Assembly (NCBI GenBank): GCA_039793985.1
Contig: JBAMMC010000015.1
Span: 1 to 49,793 of the forward strand
Source of the DNA: ARK-14 sp002899805
GTDB taxonomy: Archaea > Thermoproteota > Thermoprotei_A > Sulfolobales > Fervidicoccaceae
Length of the DNA: 49,793 bases
Direction: 5' to 3'
Within the stretch, counting starts at the first letter, position 1; every line of letters starts with the position of its first letter. Of this stretch, positions 1 to 8,906 are shown one piece after another. The notes below the pieces were generated by a model. It worked only from the letters and a program-made list of their open reading frames with translations. It searched no databases and was not told where the DNA came from. The translations under genes were made by a program, and so were the position numbers.

Positions 1-339
1 CCTACAATACTCGAACCGATTCAAAAGTTGGATATAAGGATGCCAATGACATATTTAGGCAACGTAACGGCAGTATTGACCAAGAAGAGAGGAAAGATAT
101 TAACTGTCACGGAAGCAGGAGATCTTACGAGACTAATAGCAGAAATTCCAGTAGCTGAATCTTTTGACCTTGCCAGCGAGATAAGAAGCGCTACAGTTGG
201 CAAAGCTTTCTGGGGACTAGAGTTCAGTAGATGGGCACCTGTCCCAGATTCGATCTTGCCAGAGATTATCAAGAAAATCAGAGAAAGGAAAGGTCTACCT
301 CCTGAACCTCCCAAGATTTCTGACTTTCTATCTCCATAA
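1..339 (+). CDS. fusA: Elongation factor 2 (aEF-2), C-terminal fragment
   Basis: This is the 3' end of the translocase GTPase EF-2, which moves tRNA and mRNA through the ribosome. The open frame enters from the left window edge (reading PTILEPIQKLDIRMP), so the gene is truncated by the window and not broken. The visible 112 residues are domain V: the LEPI segment, a KRGKI strand-turn, IAEIPVAESFDLASEIRSAT and the near-invariant archaeal tail with RKGLPPEPPK. An internal TTG at 28 could be taken for a start but sits inside the conserved domain. The diphthamide-bearing domain IV lies upstream, outside the window; a Dph6-type diphthamide synthase is encoded at 35.1 kb. Confidence 0.95.
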   Translation, partial: PTILEPIQKLDIRMPMTYLGNVTAVLTKKRGKILTVTEAGDLTRLIAEIPVAESFDLASEIRSATVGKAFWGLEFSRWAPVPDSILPEIIKKIRERKGLPPEPPKISDFLSP

Positions 340-379
340 CCTTCTATTGACGATAGTTTTTTAATTTTCATTAAGAAAA

Positions 380-402
380 TATTTTTTCATTTTTGAAAAA
401 TA
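380..402 (+). terminator. AT-rich inverted repeat and T-run after fusA
   Basis: A perfect 7-bp inverted repeat (TATTTTT at 380-386 against AAAAATA at 396-402) embeds T-runs about 40 bases after the fusA stop and just before the nuo promoter. Archaeal termination mainly needs T-runs, so this is a plausible terminator; the hairpin may be incidental. Confidence 0.4.
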
Positions 403-410
403 CTTATATA
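403..410 (+). promoter_or_regulatory. TATA box of the nuo operon
   Basis: CTTATATA lies 28-35 bases ahead of the TTG start of nuoA, preceded by a run of A that could serve as BRE. Transcription would begin near 434-438, making nuoA leaderless or nearly so. It is the only good TATA element before the eleven-gene operon. Confidence 0.55.
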
Positions 411-437
411 CTTGGTTTTTCCTAAACTTTTTAAGCT

Positions 438-824
438 TTGAGGGTGCGAGATTTGGATGTAACCTCGCTATACTCATTTGGGATTTTGCCAGCATTGTTG
501 ACTCTTCTCCTGCTAGTTGTAATAGCGATCTTTTATCTGGGATTGAAAAAGGATGGAGGAGATCTCAAAGATTCTAGGTATGAAGCAGGCAATCCTCCAA
601 AGTATGAGGCGAGGGTTAGGTATGGAATGCAATATCTTGGTTTCTTCATAATATTCGCATCATTCGAACCAATAGTCTTGATTTTCCTCCTGTTATCTTC
701 TGCTTCCTCATATTATGCGAATAAAATATTCTTCTTGGTATTGTTGGGTTCTGCTCTCTTGATTCCTATTTTATTTGTATCTCTCAAGATTTCTGAGAAA
801 AAGGAAGAATGGATGTGGGATTAG
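438..824 (+). CDS. nuoA: NADH-quinone oxidoreductase-like subunit A
   Basis: Small membrane subunit of the complex I family that helps form the junction between the quinone cavity and the proton-pumping arm. The 128 residues show three hydrophobic helices (about 14-36, 64-88 and 94-116). Between helices 1 and 2 is the family's conserved loop (KDSRYEAGNPP), matching the YECG-type loop of NuoA but with Ala where many homologues have the redox-switch Cys. The start is TTG, placed close to the predicted transcription start. First gene of the operon; its end overlaps nuoB by 16 bases. Confidence 0.88.
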   Translation: MRVRDLDVTSLYSFGILPALLTLLLLVVIAIFYLGLKKDGGDLKDSRYEAGNPPKYEARVRYGMQYLGFFIIFASFEPIVLIFLLLSSASSYYANKIFFLVLLGSALLIPILFVSLKISEKKEEWMWD

Positions 825-1330
825 GGATGGTGTTAGGGGAGATTGTTACTAAGGTAATAAGGAAAATGGTGAGAGCTCTCGTGAAGCCCTTATCCCCAAT
901 GGTAGAGTGGGCGACCAAATATAGCCTATGGCCAGTTCATTTCACCACCTCTTGCTGTGGGTGTGAGTTCGCGGCGAGCTATGGACCTAGGCTGGATACG
1001 GAGAGATTGGGCTCACTCCCATTCACACATGTTAGAAATACAAATACTATAGTTATAGAAGGAACAATTACTAAGAAGATGGCTAAGGCTCTTAAGATTG
1101 TATATGATCAGATGCCTTCTCCTAAATTTGTAGTCGCCATGGGTGCTTGTGCTATTGATGGGGGAATATTTTTCAACAGCTATAATATTGTAAGGCCCAG
1201 AGAGATCCTCCCAATAGAAGTTTTCATCCCCGGTTGTCCTCCAAGACCAGAGGCAGTTACTAACGCGATAAGCACACTCCAAAAGAGAATGACAACCCTG
1301 AGGCTAACAACAAAACAAATAATTGAGTGA
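809..1330 (+). CDS. nuoB: NADH-quinone oxidoreductase-like subunit B
   Basis: Carries the terminal [4Fe-4S] cluster N2, which passes electrons to quinone. The N2 ligand pattern is complete: the adjacent cysteine pair in TTSCCGCEF, the Cys of GACA, and the Cys of PGCPPRPE. Its 173 residues are normal for the family. The start is ATG 809 inside the end of nuoA, with AAGGAAGA just upstream; ATG 827 is an alternative that would shorten the protein by six residues. No [NiFe]-hydrogenase-specific features are visible, which supports quinone reduction over hydrogen evolution when read together with NuoD. Confidence 0.93.
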   Translation: MDVGLGMVLGEIVTKVIRKMVRALVKPLSPMVEWATKYSLWPVHFTTSCCGCEFAASYGPRLDTERLGSLPFTHVRNTNTIVIEGTITKKMAKALKIVYDQMPSPKFVVAMGACAIDGGIFFNSYNIVRPREILPIEVFIPGCPPRPEAVTNAISTLQKRMTTLRLTTKQIIE

Positions 1331-1336
1331 GGTTGA

Positions 1337-1831
1337 ATGCCAATGACAGATAGTTCCAGAGAGTTCCAAGGCACGAGTCTTTTGTCCGAAAAAACAAGCG
1401 AAATAATAATCGACTCTCCAGATCAACTTCTCCCTCTGGCAAAACAACTTAAAGATAAAGGGTATGATCATGTTATATCACTTTCAGCTGTAGATTATCC
1501 AAAGTCCAATGAATTGCACTTGGTAATTCACATCTCTAGTTATACAAAAAGAGACCTGCAGCCAAAAGTTTTCGAACTTAGGGTTAAACTCAAAAAAAGC
1601 GAACCCAAAGTACCCTCTCTCATTAATATTTGGCCCTCTGTTGAGTTTCAAGAGAGAGAAGCTTATGAAATGTTTGGAATAGTATTTGAAGGTCATCCAG
1701 ATCTCAGAAATATACTGCTTGACCAAGAGGAGTTCTCTGGAGTTCATCCTTTGCTCAAAGACTTCAAAATTCCCGAAGAAGACATTACGTTGAAACTAAA
1801 GGAGGATGTAAAAAGTGGAACAAATAAATAA
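1337..1831 (+). CDS. nuoC: NADH-quinone oxidoreductase-like subunit C (30-kDa type)
   Basis: Peripheral subunit that braces NuoD at the base of the hydrophilic arm. In 164 residues it has the family core: the SAVDYP strand, the two-strand section ending LINIWPSVEFQEREAYEMFGI, and the C-terminal HPDLRNILL segment with a PLLKDF turn. ATG 1337 follows GAGGTTGA, six bases after the nuoB stop. It is separate from NuoD, unlike the fused NuoCD of enterobacteria, and overlaps nuoD by 17 bases, so the two are probably translationally coupled. Confidence 0.93.
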   Translation: MPMTDSSREFQGTSLLSEKTSEIIIDSPDQLLPLAKQLKDKGYDHVISLSAVDYPKSNELHLVIHISSYTKRDLQPKVFELRVKLKKSEPKVPSLINIWPSVEFQEREAYEMFGIVFEGHPDLRNILLDQEEFSGVHPLLKDFKIPEEDITLKLKEDVKSGTNK

Positions 1832-3020
1832 TGTCGGAGGATTTTCTGCGAAGAAAGTGGACGACAAAACGCTTATCCTTTTCTTTGGACCACAGCACCC
1901 CAGCAGTGGGCATATGAGGATAATAGTTAAGCTCGATGGAGATATAATAGTTGAAAGCGATCCCGACATAGGATATGTTCATAGGACCATGGAAAAGCTG
2001 AGCGAGACTAAAGAGTGGATAAAGAATTCTGTACTTTTTGAACGTCTTGCTATCTTGGATGCTGGAAACGTTACGCAAGCCTATATTATTGCGCTTGAGA
2101 AACTCTTGAATGTAGAGCCACCACCGCGGGCCCTCTATCTGAGAACAATTCTCAGTGAGATAAACAGGATCTCAAGCCATCTATATGGGATGGGAATATT
2201 CGCTATAATGATCGGCTCCTCCACGGGCTACATGTGGTTCTTTGGTGATAGAGAGATAATGGTTCAGCTTGCCGAGAGGATAACAGGCTCAAGACTTACA
2301 CATACTTATCACATTCCAGGAGGAGTACGGAGAGACGTATCGAACGCTTTCTTAGAAGAGCTGGAAAGGGGGCTCAACTATATAGAGAGAAGGTTGAAAG
2401 ATTACGAGGTAATGTTCGTAAACAACCCGATAATTAGGAGCAGATTAGAAAATGTTGGAGTTTTGAGCAGAGAGAGAGCTATAGAGCTGGGGGTAACTGG
2501 ACCTAATTTGAGAGCGAGTGGTGTCAGCTATGATGTCAGAGTAGAAGAACCATATGGAGCTTACCAATTCGTGGACTTCGAGGTACCAGTTTACAAGGAG
2601 GGAGACGCGTTAGCCAGGACTTTCCAGAGATTTGATGAGATAAGACAAAGCATTTCAATTCTCAGACAGCTCATCAAATCTATCCCCGAAGGACCAGTGC
2701 TGAATGAAAAGTACTTGAAGCTCTTTACGAAGAAGATGAAAGATATATGGGATGCTGAAAAGAGAGTAAAGTTTCCATCACTCTTCGCTAATTTGAGACC
2801 TCCAGCGGGAAAGGCTTACGGAAGGGTTGAAGAGGGAAGGGGAGAGATATTCTTCTACCTTGAAAGTAGCGGTGAAGCTAAACCTTATAGGGTAAGGGTA
2901 GTTACTCCATCGTTTAGAAACTCAATACTATTGAAGTATCTCCCTGTAGGAGAGAGGCTGGCTGACCTACCAGCTATTTATGGGAGTATAGACTATTTCC
3001 CACCGGAGGCTGATAGGTGA
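1815..3020 (+). CDS. nuoD: NADH-quinone oxidoreductase-like subunit D (49-kDa type)
   Basis: Forms the quinone-binding pocket with NuoB and NuoH. The 401 residues contain the family landmarks FGPQHPSSGHMR near the N-terminus, ISSHLYG (which holds the quinone-contacting Tyr region), the GGVRRD turn and a C-terminus rich in aromatic residues. The cysteine pairs that ligate nickel in [NiFe] hydrogenase large subunits are absent, so this is a quinone-type protein. The GTG start at 1815 has a strong Shine-Dalgarno sequence (GGAGGATG, 1801-1808). The N-terminal quinone motif is one residue shorter than the bacterial HPSTHGVLR form. Confidence 0.94.
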   Translation: MEQINNVGGFSAKKVDDKTLILFFGPQHPSSGHMRIIVKLDGDIIVESDPDIGYVHRTMEKLSETKEWIKNSVLFERLAILDAGNVTQAYIIALEKLLNVEPPPRALYLRTILSEINRISSHLYGMGIFAIMIGSSTGYMWFFGDREIMVQLAERITGSRLTHTYHIPGGVRRDVSNAFLEELERGLNYIERRLKDYEVMFVNNPIIRSRLENVGVLSRERAIELGVTGPNLRASGVSYDVRVEEPYGAYQFVDFEVPVYKEGDALARTFQRFDEIRQSISILRQLIKSIPEGPVLNEKYLKLFTKKMKDIWDAEKRVKFPSLFANLRPPAGKAYGRVEEGRGEIFFYLESSGEAKPYRVRVVTPSFRNSILLKYLPVGERLADLPAIYGSIDYFPPEADR

Positions 3021-4054
3021 TGCTAGACTCGTTCATTTTATTCATAAAAAATATTATTCTGTGGCCTCCAGTTTTCTATCTACTTATTGCACCCGGGCTC
3101 GTCACAATTCTCATATCACTTCTATTGCTTATTTGGGCCGAAAGAAAGATTGCTGGAAGGATCCAGATGAGGTATGGACCCCTAGAAATATCTCCGAAAA
3201 TAGGGGGAGCGATCCAACTAGTAGCAGACCTCACAAGGTACATGCTTCAAGAGATAATAATTCCGAGAACAGTCGATACACTTCCATATTTAATAGCACC
3301 AATAGCTGGGTTCATCATTTCATTGTTGCCAGTTGCTGCGATTCCCATTTCTCCTATATATTTTCCCTCTCCTATGACCAATTCGATTATCGTAGCGCTC
3401 GCGCTAACTACACTACCCCCGATTCTTAATATTTTGGCAGCCTGGGCCAGTAACAATAAATTTTCCTTAATTGGCGGGGCAAGGGAGAGCTTTCTAATAG
3501 CTGCTTACGAACTTATAGTAATTCTCTCCGCTATTGGAGCAATGGTTATTTATGGCACCTCGGATTTTACCGAAGCGGTCTCACTCCAGAAAAATCTCTG
3601 GGGAATAATCCTAAATCCCATTTCGGCAATTGCTTTCTACGTAGCTGTACTCATGGCTACTGGAAGATTCCCATTCGAGATAGCTGAAGCTGAAGCAGAG
3701 ATCGTGATGGGAGCTTATACTGAGTACAGCGGTCTGCTTTACGGTCTAAGCATGGGTATATCATACACTAGAATGTTTGTTTATAACGTAATATTCTCGC
3801 TTTTGTTCCTAGGTGGCTGGCAACCGTTCTTTACTATAGGAGGGCACATATTCATATCCTATGTCTTGATACCAGCGACTGTGGTTATATTGAAAGCTTT
3901 AATCGTTTCATTGACAATGGTGTTTACAAGGGCAATTTATGGAAGACTCAGGATAGACCAAGCACTCGGAGGAGCCTGGAAATTCTGGTTCTTAGTAGCA
4001 ATAGTAGGACTGATATGGGGAAGCGCTCTAACATATCTCCAGCAGGTGATTTGA
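3017..4054 (+). CDS. nuoH: NADH-quinone oxidoreductase-like subunit H
   Basis: Membrane subunit that builds the quinone chamber entrance and links it to the antiporter-like subunits. The 345 residues have about eight hydrophobic helices and the conserved loops AERKIAGRIQMRYGP and GRFPFEIAEAEAEIVMGAYTEYSG, whose cluster of acidic residues is diagnostic of NuoH. GTG 3017 or ATG 3020 may be the start; GGAGG at 3005-3009 fits either, and the region overlaps the nuoD stop. Confidence 0.94.
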   Translation: MMLDSFILFIKNIILWPPVFYLLIAPGLVTILISLLLLIWAERKIAGRIQMRYGPLEISPKIGGAIQLVADLTRYMLQEIIIPRTVDTLPYLIAPIAGFIISLLPVAAIPISPIYFPSPMTNSIIVALALTTLPPILNILAAWASNNKFSLIGGARESFLIAAYELIVILSAIGAMVIYGTSDFTEAVSLQKNLWGIILNPISAIAFYVAVLMATGRFPFEIAEAEAEIVMGAYTEYSGLLYGLSMGISYTRMFVYNVIFSLLFLGGWQPFFTIGGHIFISYVLIPATVVILKALIVSLTMVFTRAIYGRLRIDQALGGAWKFWFLVAIVGLIWGSALTYLQQVI

Positions 4055-4570
4055 ATGGGCGGAAAATATGTAGAGAAAGTCGTCCCATCACGAAATCTCT
4101 CTCTCCTCAATAAGGCTAAAAATCATGCTGAAGCATTGGCGCTAGGAGCAAAGCTTCTTGTGAGACCTCTAAGGATCACATATCGCTATCCAATAGTCAA
4201 GGAGATCCCAGACCAAGGATATAGAGGACTTATTGTTTTAGATGATAACAAATGCATTGGTTGCTCTCTTTGTGCGAGAATCTGCCCAGCATCAGCTATG
4301 AAAATGTTTCAAGCAGGAGAAAAGAAGTTGAGACCAGCAGTGAATTATGAAAGGTGTGTGTTTTGCGGATATTGTGTTGATATCTGTCCAGAAAACGCAC
4401 TCAAGCATGCTAGAACTCATGATGTTGTATTTGAAAGTGGTGAAAGTATGTTGTACATTGGAGAGAAATTCACTATTGATCCCGATACTCAGATCTTATC
4501 AGGAAAAGTGAGAATCTACAGGGTAAGGGTTGATGAAAAGAGGGGGTTAATCTATGAGCCTATTAGGTAA
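4055..4570 (+). CDS. nuoI: NADH-quinone oxidoreductase-like subunit I (2x[4Fe-4S])
   Basis: Ferredoxin-like subunit carrying clusters N6a and N6b. Two canonical motifs are visible, CIGCSLCARICP (about 68-79) and CVFCGYCVDICP (about 107-118), giving eight ligands for two [4Fe-4S] clusters. ATG 4055 directly follows the nuoH stop. With NuoE/F/G absent, these clusters are the most likely entry port for electrons from a soluble donor such as reduced ferredoxin, as proposed for Fpo-like and other archaeal complexes; that is inference. The 171 residues include a basic N-terminal segment. Confidence 0.95.
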   Translation: MGGKYVEKVVPSRNLSLLNKAKNHAEALALGAKLLVRPLRITYRYPIVKEIPDQGYRGLIVLDDNKCIGCSLCARICPASAMKMFQAGEKKLRPAVNYERCVFCGYCVDICPENALKHARTHDVVFESGESMLYIGEKFTIDPDTQILSGKVRIYRVRVDEKRGLIYEPIR

Positions 4571-5069
4571 TGTGTTAGCGTGGAGCATTTTATTCGGAAC
4601 CATAGCAGGTTCTCTCTTAGCAACAGTACTTGCCCTGCTTATGATAAGGGAGAGATCTTTAGTATATAATGCCTTCATGCTAGCGGGGATAGGGATTTCT
4701 GTAGCTGGTCTGATCTCTTTTCTGGGATACCAAGTAATTGGTGCTGCTCAACTCATAGTATATGTTGGAGCTTCGGTTATGTTCTTCATAATTTCATTAT
4801 CGATGATGGGCGATTTGAGAGTAAAGATACAATCTTCATATGTTCCACTACTTGTTGGTTTATTAGCCTCAGCCTTGTTTTATTATCTTATTACAGTTGT
4901 GATAAGAGAAATAGGATACGAAGTTGGTCCCACTACAATAACAACGAGAACGTTCTCTGCATTTTTGACGAGTGATTTTTTCTTCTCTATATTTATCATA
5001 ATGGTAACATTGGTTTTCGTTTCTATAATAGCTATATATTTAGCAAAGAGAAAGGGTGGAGAGCAGTGA
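4554..5069 (+). CDS. nuoJ: NADH-quinone oxidoreductase-like subunit J
   Basis: Membrane subunit with five predicted helices in 171 residues. The third helix region (QVIGAAQLIVYVGASVMFFIIS) matches the conserved NuoJ helix that contains the pi-bulge important for coupling in complex I. ATG 4554 overlaps the end of nuoI by 17 bases, and the stop overlaps the GTG start of nuoK, so translation is probably coupled along nuoI-J-K. Confidence 0.88.
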   Translation: MSLLGNVLAWSILFGTIAGSLLATVLALLMIRERSLVYNAFMLAGIGISVAGLISFLGYQVIGAAQLIVYVGASVMFFIISLSMMGDLRVKIQSSYVPLLVGLLASALFYYLITVVIREIGYEVGPTTITTRTFSAFLTSDFFFSIFIIMVTLVFVSIIAIYLAKRKGGEQ

Positions 5070-5374
5070 GTGAGCTATTGATAGAAATTTATAAAATAAC
5101 AGCCTCTCTCTTGCTTGGGCTCGGAATTGGAGTGATGCTATCATCCCGGTCTCTCATCAAAATGCTTTTGGGAATAGAAGTTATGTTCAACGGTTCTCTG
5201 CTATATCTGACTTTGATAGGTACTATATATCCTTACATGGCAGCAGTCTTCTCTCTCCTGGCAATTCTCATTGCTTCGGCAGAGCTTCTAGTAGCAGTCT
5301 CGATAGTTATCCTGTATTACAGATGGCATGGAGAAATAACAATCAAGGGAGAGTTGCCTGAAGAGAATAGGTGA
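5066..5374 (+). CDS. nuoK: NADH-quinone oxidoreductase-like subunit K
   Basis: Small antiporter-related subunit with three transmembrane helices in 102 residues. Helix 2 contains the family segment LLGIEVMFNGSLL, whose Glu corresponds to the first conserved membrane Glu of NuoK; a second acidic residue sits in helix 3 (ASAELLVAV). The GTG start overlaps the nuoJ stop in a GTGA arrangement, with GGTGGA six bases upstream. Confidence 0.92.
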   Translation: MSELLIEIYKITASLLLGLGIGVMLSSRSLIKMLLGIEVMFNGSLLYLTLIGTIYPYMAAVFSLLAILIASAELLVAVSIVILYYRWHGEITIKGELPEENR

Positions 5375-5380
5375 TGAAAA

Positions 5381-6904
5381 ATGGCTGGATTACCTCCCCA
5401 CCTGATATTAATAACTATTTTATTAACAGTAGCTGGACAGATGGCTATAGGAAGTATTTTGAAAAAACCGAGACAGGTTATGGGTCTTGTAGTCGCTTTC
5501 TTCGTAGCAATGAGTTTATCAATTATTCTCGAGATGTTCATATCAAGAACTGGAACAACTCTAGATGGAGCTTTCCTCAGCTCCAGTTATTTAGGTGAGT
5601 TCAATTTTATCGTAGATTATGTCTCGGGTCCAATAGCTATGACAATTCTACTCGTTTCTCTCGCAATTTCCATCTACGCTTATTCATATATGGAGAAGAG
5701 GATTAAAGATGAAGGAAGAGAGCTCCTTTCCGAAATGAAGCTCTTTTACTTACTTTATTATATATTCGCTATTTCAATGTTTGCTTCTGTTTTGTCCACG
5801 AATCTCGTCGAATTCTATCTGTTCCTTGAAGTAGGTTTAATTTCCAGCTTTGTTTTGATAAACAACTATGGCTATGGAGAGAGAAGGAAGATCGCCATAT
5901 TATATTTGGTCTGGACGCATATAGGAGCTGTCCTATTTCTTGTTGGTGCCCTCGCTTTTGGATATATATATGGTAGCTTCAATGTTTTCGATGCTTCTGG
6001 TAGGATATTATCTGCCTCATCTTTACCAGTAAATATATCAAGATTAGTATTCATTCTCATGCTCATAGGTATGCTTGTTAAAGCTGCAGCTTTTGGCTTC
6101 CACTTGTGGCTTCCCTATGCACATGCTGAAGCCCCAACTCCAATTAGCGCCCTCCTTTCCCCACTCCTGATAGGGATTGGACCTTATGTCATATTCAGAT
6201 TCCTCGTCCCTCTTTTCCCTGCACCATTCGAATCTGCAAGGGTTTGGCTAGCTATTTGGGGAACCTTGACTATTATATACGGAGGTCTAAATGCACTATT
6301 TGAAAAAGATTTCAAGAGGTTCTTGGCCTACAGCAGCATTTCTCAGATGGGTTATCTGATAACAGCCGTTGCTGCGGGTAATATATATGGTTTCATAGGA
6401 CTGATAATGCATTATATTGCTCATGCTTTTGGAAAGGCTACGCTCTTCGGTTCAGCAGGTTCTATTATCTATCACGAGGATGAGCTCAGGGATATGAGAA
6501 AAATGGGTGGGCTTCTTAAAACTCTTCCATTAACTGGCAATACAGCACTTATTGGTTTTTTCACTATAACTGGGATGCCACCCACAATAGGATTCTGGAG
6601 CGAGCTCTTCATTGTAAGAGGGGCTGTAGATGCATTCTTTTTGAAAGGTTCAATTGAGAATACAGTGTTGATTTTATTGTTCATAGGATTCTCTCTTTCA
6701 ATTTCTTACGCATTCTATGCGTATAAGAATATCTTTCAAGGACCCCCGAAGTTCGAGGAAAAAGTGAAAGAAGACCCCCTCATTGTTGGTTCGCTAATCA
6801 CACTTGCCATAATTTCAATGGTGCTTTTCGTAATTGGTCCTGCTTTCGCCAATACACTTGCTGGATATCTCAATTCATTAAATTCATTAATGGGAGGTGC
6901 TTAA
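5381..6904 (+). CDS. nuoM: Antiporter-like proton-pumping subunit, NuoM type
   Basis: One of three large Mrp-antiporter-like membrane subunits thought to pump protons. The 507 residues have about 14 helices. The helix-5 Glu (E150 in YLFLEVGLISS) and helix-7 Lys (K234 in MLVKAAAFGFHLWLP) are present, and YAHAEAPTPISALLS identifies the NuoM/MrpD branch. At the helix-8 channel-lysine position, where many relatives have Lys (K265 in E. coli NuoM), this protein reads PLLIGIGPYV, with no Lys. ATG 5381 follows AGGTGATG. The last base of its stop codon starts nuoL. Confidence 0.9.
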   Translation: MAGLPPHLILITILLTVAGQMAIGSILKKPRQVMGLVVAFFVAMSLSIILEMFISRTGTTLDGAFLSSSYLGEFNFIVDYVSGPIAMTILLVSLAISIYAYSYMEKRIKDEGRELLSEMKLFYLLYYIFAISMFASVLSTNLVEFYLFLEVGLISSFVLINNYGYGERRKIAILYLVWTHIGAVLFLVGALAFGYIYGSFNVFDASGRILSASSLPVNISRLVFILMLIGMLVKAAAFGFHLWLPYAHAEAPTPISALLSPLLIGIGPYVIFRFLVPLFPAPFESARVWLAIWGTLTIIYGGLNALFEKDFKRFLAYSSISQMGYLITAVAAGNIYGFIGLIMHYIAHAFGKATLFGSAGSIIYHEDELRDMRKMGGLLKTLPLTGNTALIGFFTITGMPPTIGFWSELFIVRGAVDAFFLKGSIENTVLILLFIGFSLSISYAFYAYKNIFQGPPKFEEKVKEDPLIVGSLITLAIISMVLFVIGPAFANTLAGYLNSLNSLMGGA

Positions 6905-8895
6905 TGATGGACCTAGTCATACTTTACTTACTTGCAGTTATACAACCCTTCATTTTCTCAGCAATCATTTCTATTTTATATTCTGTTAAAAAGCTCCCTG
7001 GCTATCTGAGCGTGTTTTCTCTTATAATGTCGACGATTTCGTCAGCCTACATATTGTATTCAATTATAGAGAAATCTCTCAACGGAGTGCTCTCTATATC
7101 GCAGTTTTCAAACATAAGCTTCTCGCTTTCATTCTTCGTCGACTCTTATACAGGAGTCATGATGGTTTTAGTATCGTTTCTTTCACTCGTCATCGCAATC
7201 TACAGTTTATACTATATGGATGGAGATGAAGGCTATGGGCGATATTTCGCATATTTCACATTCTTCGTCGGCAGTATGCTATTGGTAGTTTCTGCAGACA
7301 ATCTTTTACTGCTCTTTCTTGGATGGGAAGGAACTGGCCTGGCTAGTTATGCTCTAATAGGACACTGGAGACATGATGAGAAGGAAAGAATGATTGGTGA
7401 AGAAGGTAGGGTTGTTGCTAATACTCCCATGTTTTCCTATCCGAGTGTCAGTGGGCTCAGAGCTCTCTTATTCACAAGAGTTCCAGATATATTGATGCTG
7501 ATCGGTATATTTGCCGTATATGCTTACACAGGTACCTTCGAAATAAGTAATATATTCATTACCAAAGCCCAATTTTTGTCGGAACTTGCTAGGACGGGGA
7601 TGCTACTTCCTATAATGTTTCTCCTTTCAATTGGAGCACTTGCAAAAAGCGCACAGTTTCCGTTTCATGAGTGGCTAGTTACCGCTATGACTGGTCCGAC
7701 TCCAGTTAGTGCCCTAATCCACGCTGCTACAATGGTGAAAGCAGGAGTTTACTATATGGTGAGAATCACCCCAATTTTCGTATATGGAGCTAAGGAACTT
7801 CTCGCGGAGAACCCTGCTATAGGACAAGTTGTTATCGCTCAGGTTCAGACATTTTATTACGGACTTATGATTATTGGAGCAATAACCGCCTTTTCGTTAG
7901 CTTCCATGGCCCTCGTAGCAAGGGAAGCAAAGCTTATTTTGGCTTATTCAACAGGAAGTCAGCTTGGCTTCATGTTTGCAGGAATAGGAGCATCGATATT
8001 TTCCTCTATGCCATCGTTAGTTCTGGCCTTTGTTGTGGCCCATTTGATAGCCCATGCAGTTTTCAAAGCGGGACTATTTCTAGGCGCCGGAATTTACATT
8101 CATTCGAATGAAAGCAGATTTATAGATGAATGGGCTGATGTTCACAAAATGAGAATAACAACTTCGTTCAACTGGTTGCTAGTTCTATCACTAGCAGGTC
8201 TTCCTCCATTCATAGGATTCTGGACTAAGGATTCTCTCATTTCGAGTTATCTCTCCTCTGGAATGTTAATACCGGCTTCTTTGCTTCTCATAACTGTCCT
8301 ATTCACAGCATTTTATTCCACGAGATATCTTCTCTATAGTCATCGATACCCTGCTAAAGAAGAGGAACCTCACGAACCTCCAGTTTATGTTCTATCTACC
8401 TACGGAATTCTGGCTATTCTCTCAATCGGGCTTGGGATTTTATGGCCTCTATTTGGTGAAAAGCTGTTCGAATTTTTATCTTATTCATTTTTAGAGCCTA
8501 TAAAAGGAATGACAGGCGAAGAATTAACGGCAATCGTTTCTTCAATTTCTCTCGTTTTGATAGGCATTCTTCTCTCTTCGTTATCGTATCAATTTAAATT
8601 CATTGATTCTAAAAAGGTGATATCTAGCATGCCAGAACTTAATGATTTCCTCAGGGATAGGTGGCTCATCAATATTCTATTCTATAACATTGGTGTTGCA
8701 TTCTTGAAGCTCGGAGAATTGACGTATAGATTTGTAGAAAGGGGTTTGGACTTGGGAATAAACTACGGTCTTCCAAAGCTAACATCCAATTTAAGCAAGT
8801 ACTTTAGGAAACCAATAAGTGGAGATCTTTATTCCTATGTTCTGTATTTTGTGACCGGCATTATCATCGTAATTTTGGTACTACTGTTCATATGA
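6904..8895 (+). CDS. nuoL: Antiporter-like proton-pumping subunit, NuoL type
   Basis: The distal pump of the membrane arm. The 663-residue length, the helix-5 motif WEGTGLASYALIGHW, the helix-7 Lys in GALAKSAQFPFHEWL and the loop TGPTPVSALIHAATMVKAGVYY assign it to NuoL. About 16 helices are visible. The C-terminal quarter holds a long polar or amphipathic stretch followed by a final hydrophobic helix (near 640-662), as expected for the lateral helix HL and its anchor. Two ATG codons in tandem start the gene, overlapping the nuoM stop by one base. Confidence 0.94.
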   Translation: MMDLVILYLLAVIQPFIFSAIISILYSVKKLPGYLSVFSLIMSTISSAYILYSIIEKSLNGVLSISQFSNISFSLSFFVDSYTGVMMVLVSFLSLVIAIYSLYYMDGDEGYGRYFAYFTFFVGSMLLVVSADNLLLLFLGWEGTGLASYALIGHWRHDEKERMIGEEGRVVANTPMFSYPSVSGLRALLFTRVPDILMLIGIFAVYAYTGTFEISNIFITKAQFLSELARTGMLLPIMFLLSIGALAKSAQFPFHEWLVTAMTGPTPVSALIHAATMVKAGVYYMVRITPIFVYGAKELLAENPAIGQVVIAQVQTFYYGLMIIGAITAFSLASMALVAREAKLILAYSTGSQLGFMFAGIGASIFSSMPSLVLAFVVAHLIAHAVFKAGLFLGAGIYIHSNESRFIDEWADVHKMRITTSFNWLLVLSLAGLPPFIGFWTKDSLISSYLSSGMLIPASLLLITVLFTAFYSTRYLLYSHRYPAKEEEPHEPPVYVLSTYGILAILSIGLGILWPLFGEKLFEFLSYSFLEPIKGMTGEELTAIVSSISLVLIGILLSSLSYQFKFIDSKKVISSMPELNDFLRDRWLINILFYNIGVAFLKLGELTYRFVERGLDLGINYGLPKLTSNLSKYFRKPISGDLYSYVLYFVTGIIIVILVLLFI

Positions 8896-8906
8896 GGTGT
8901 GTTGAG

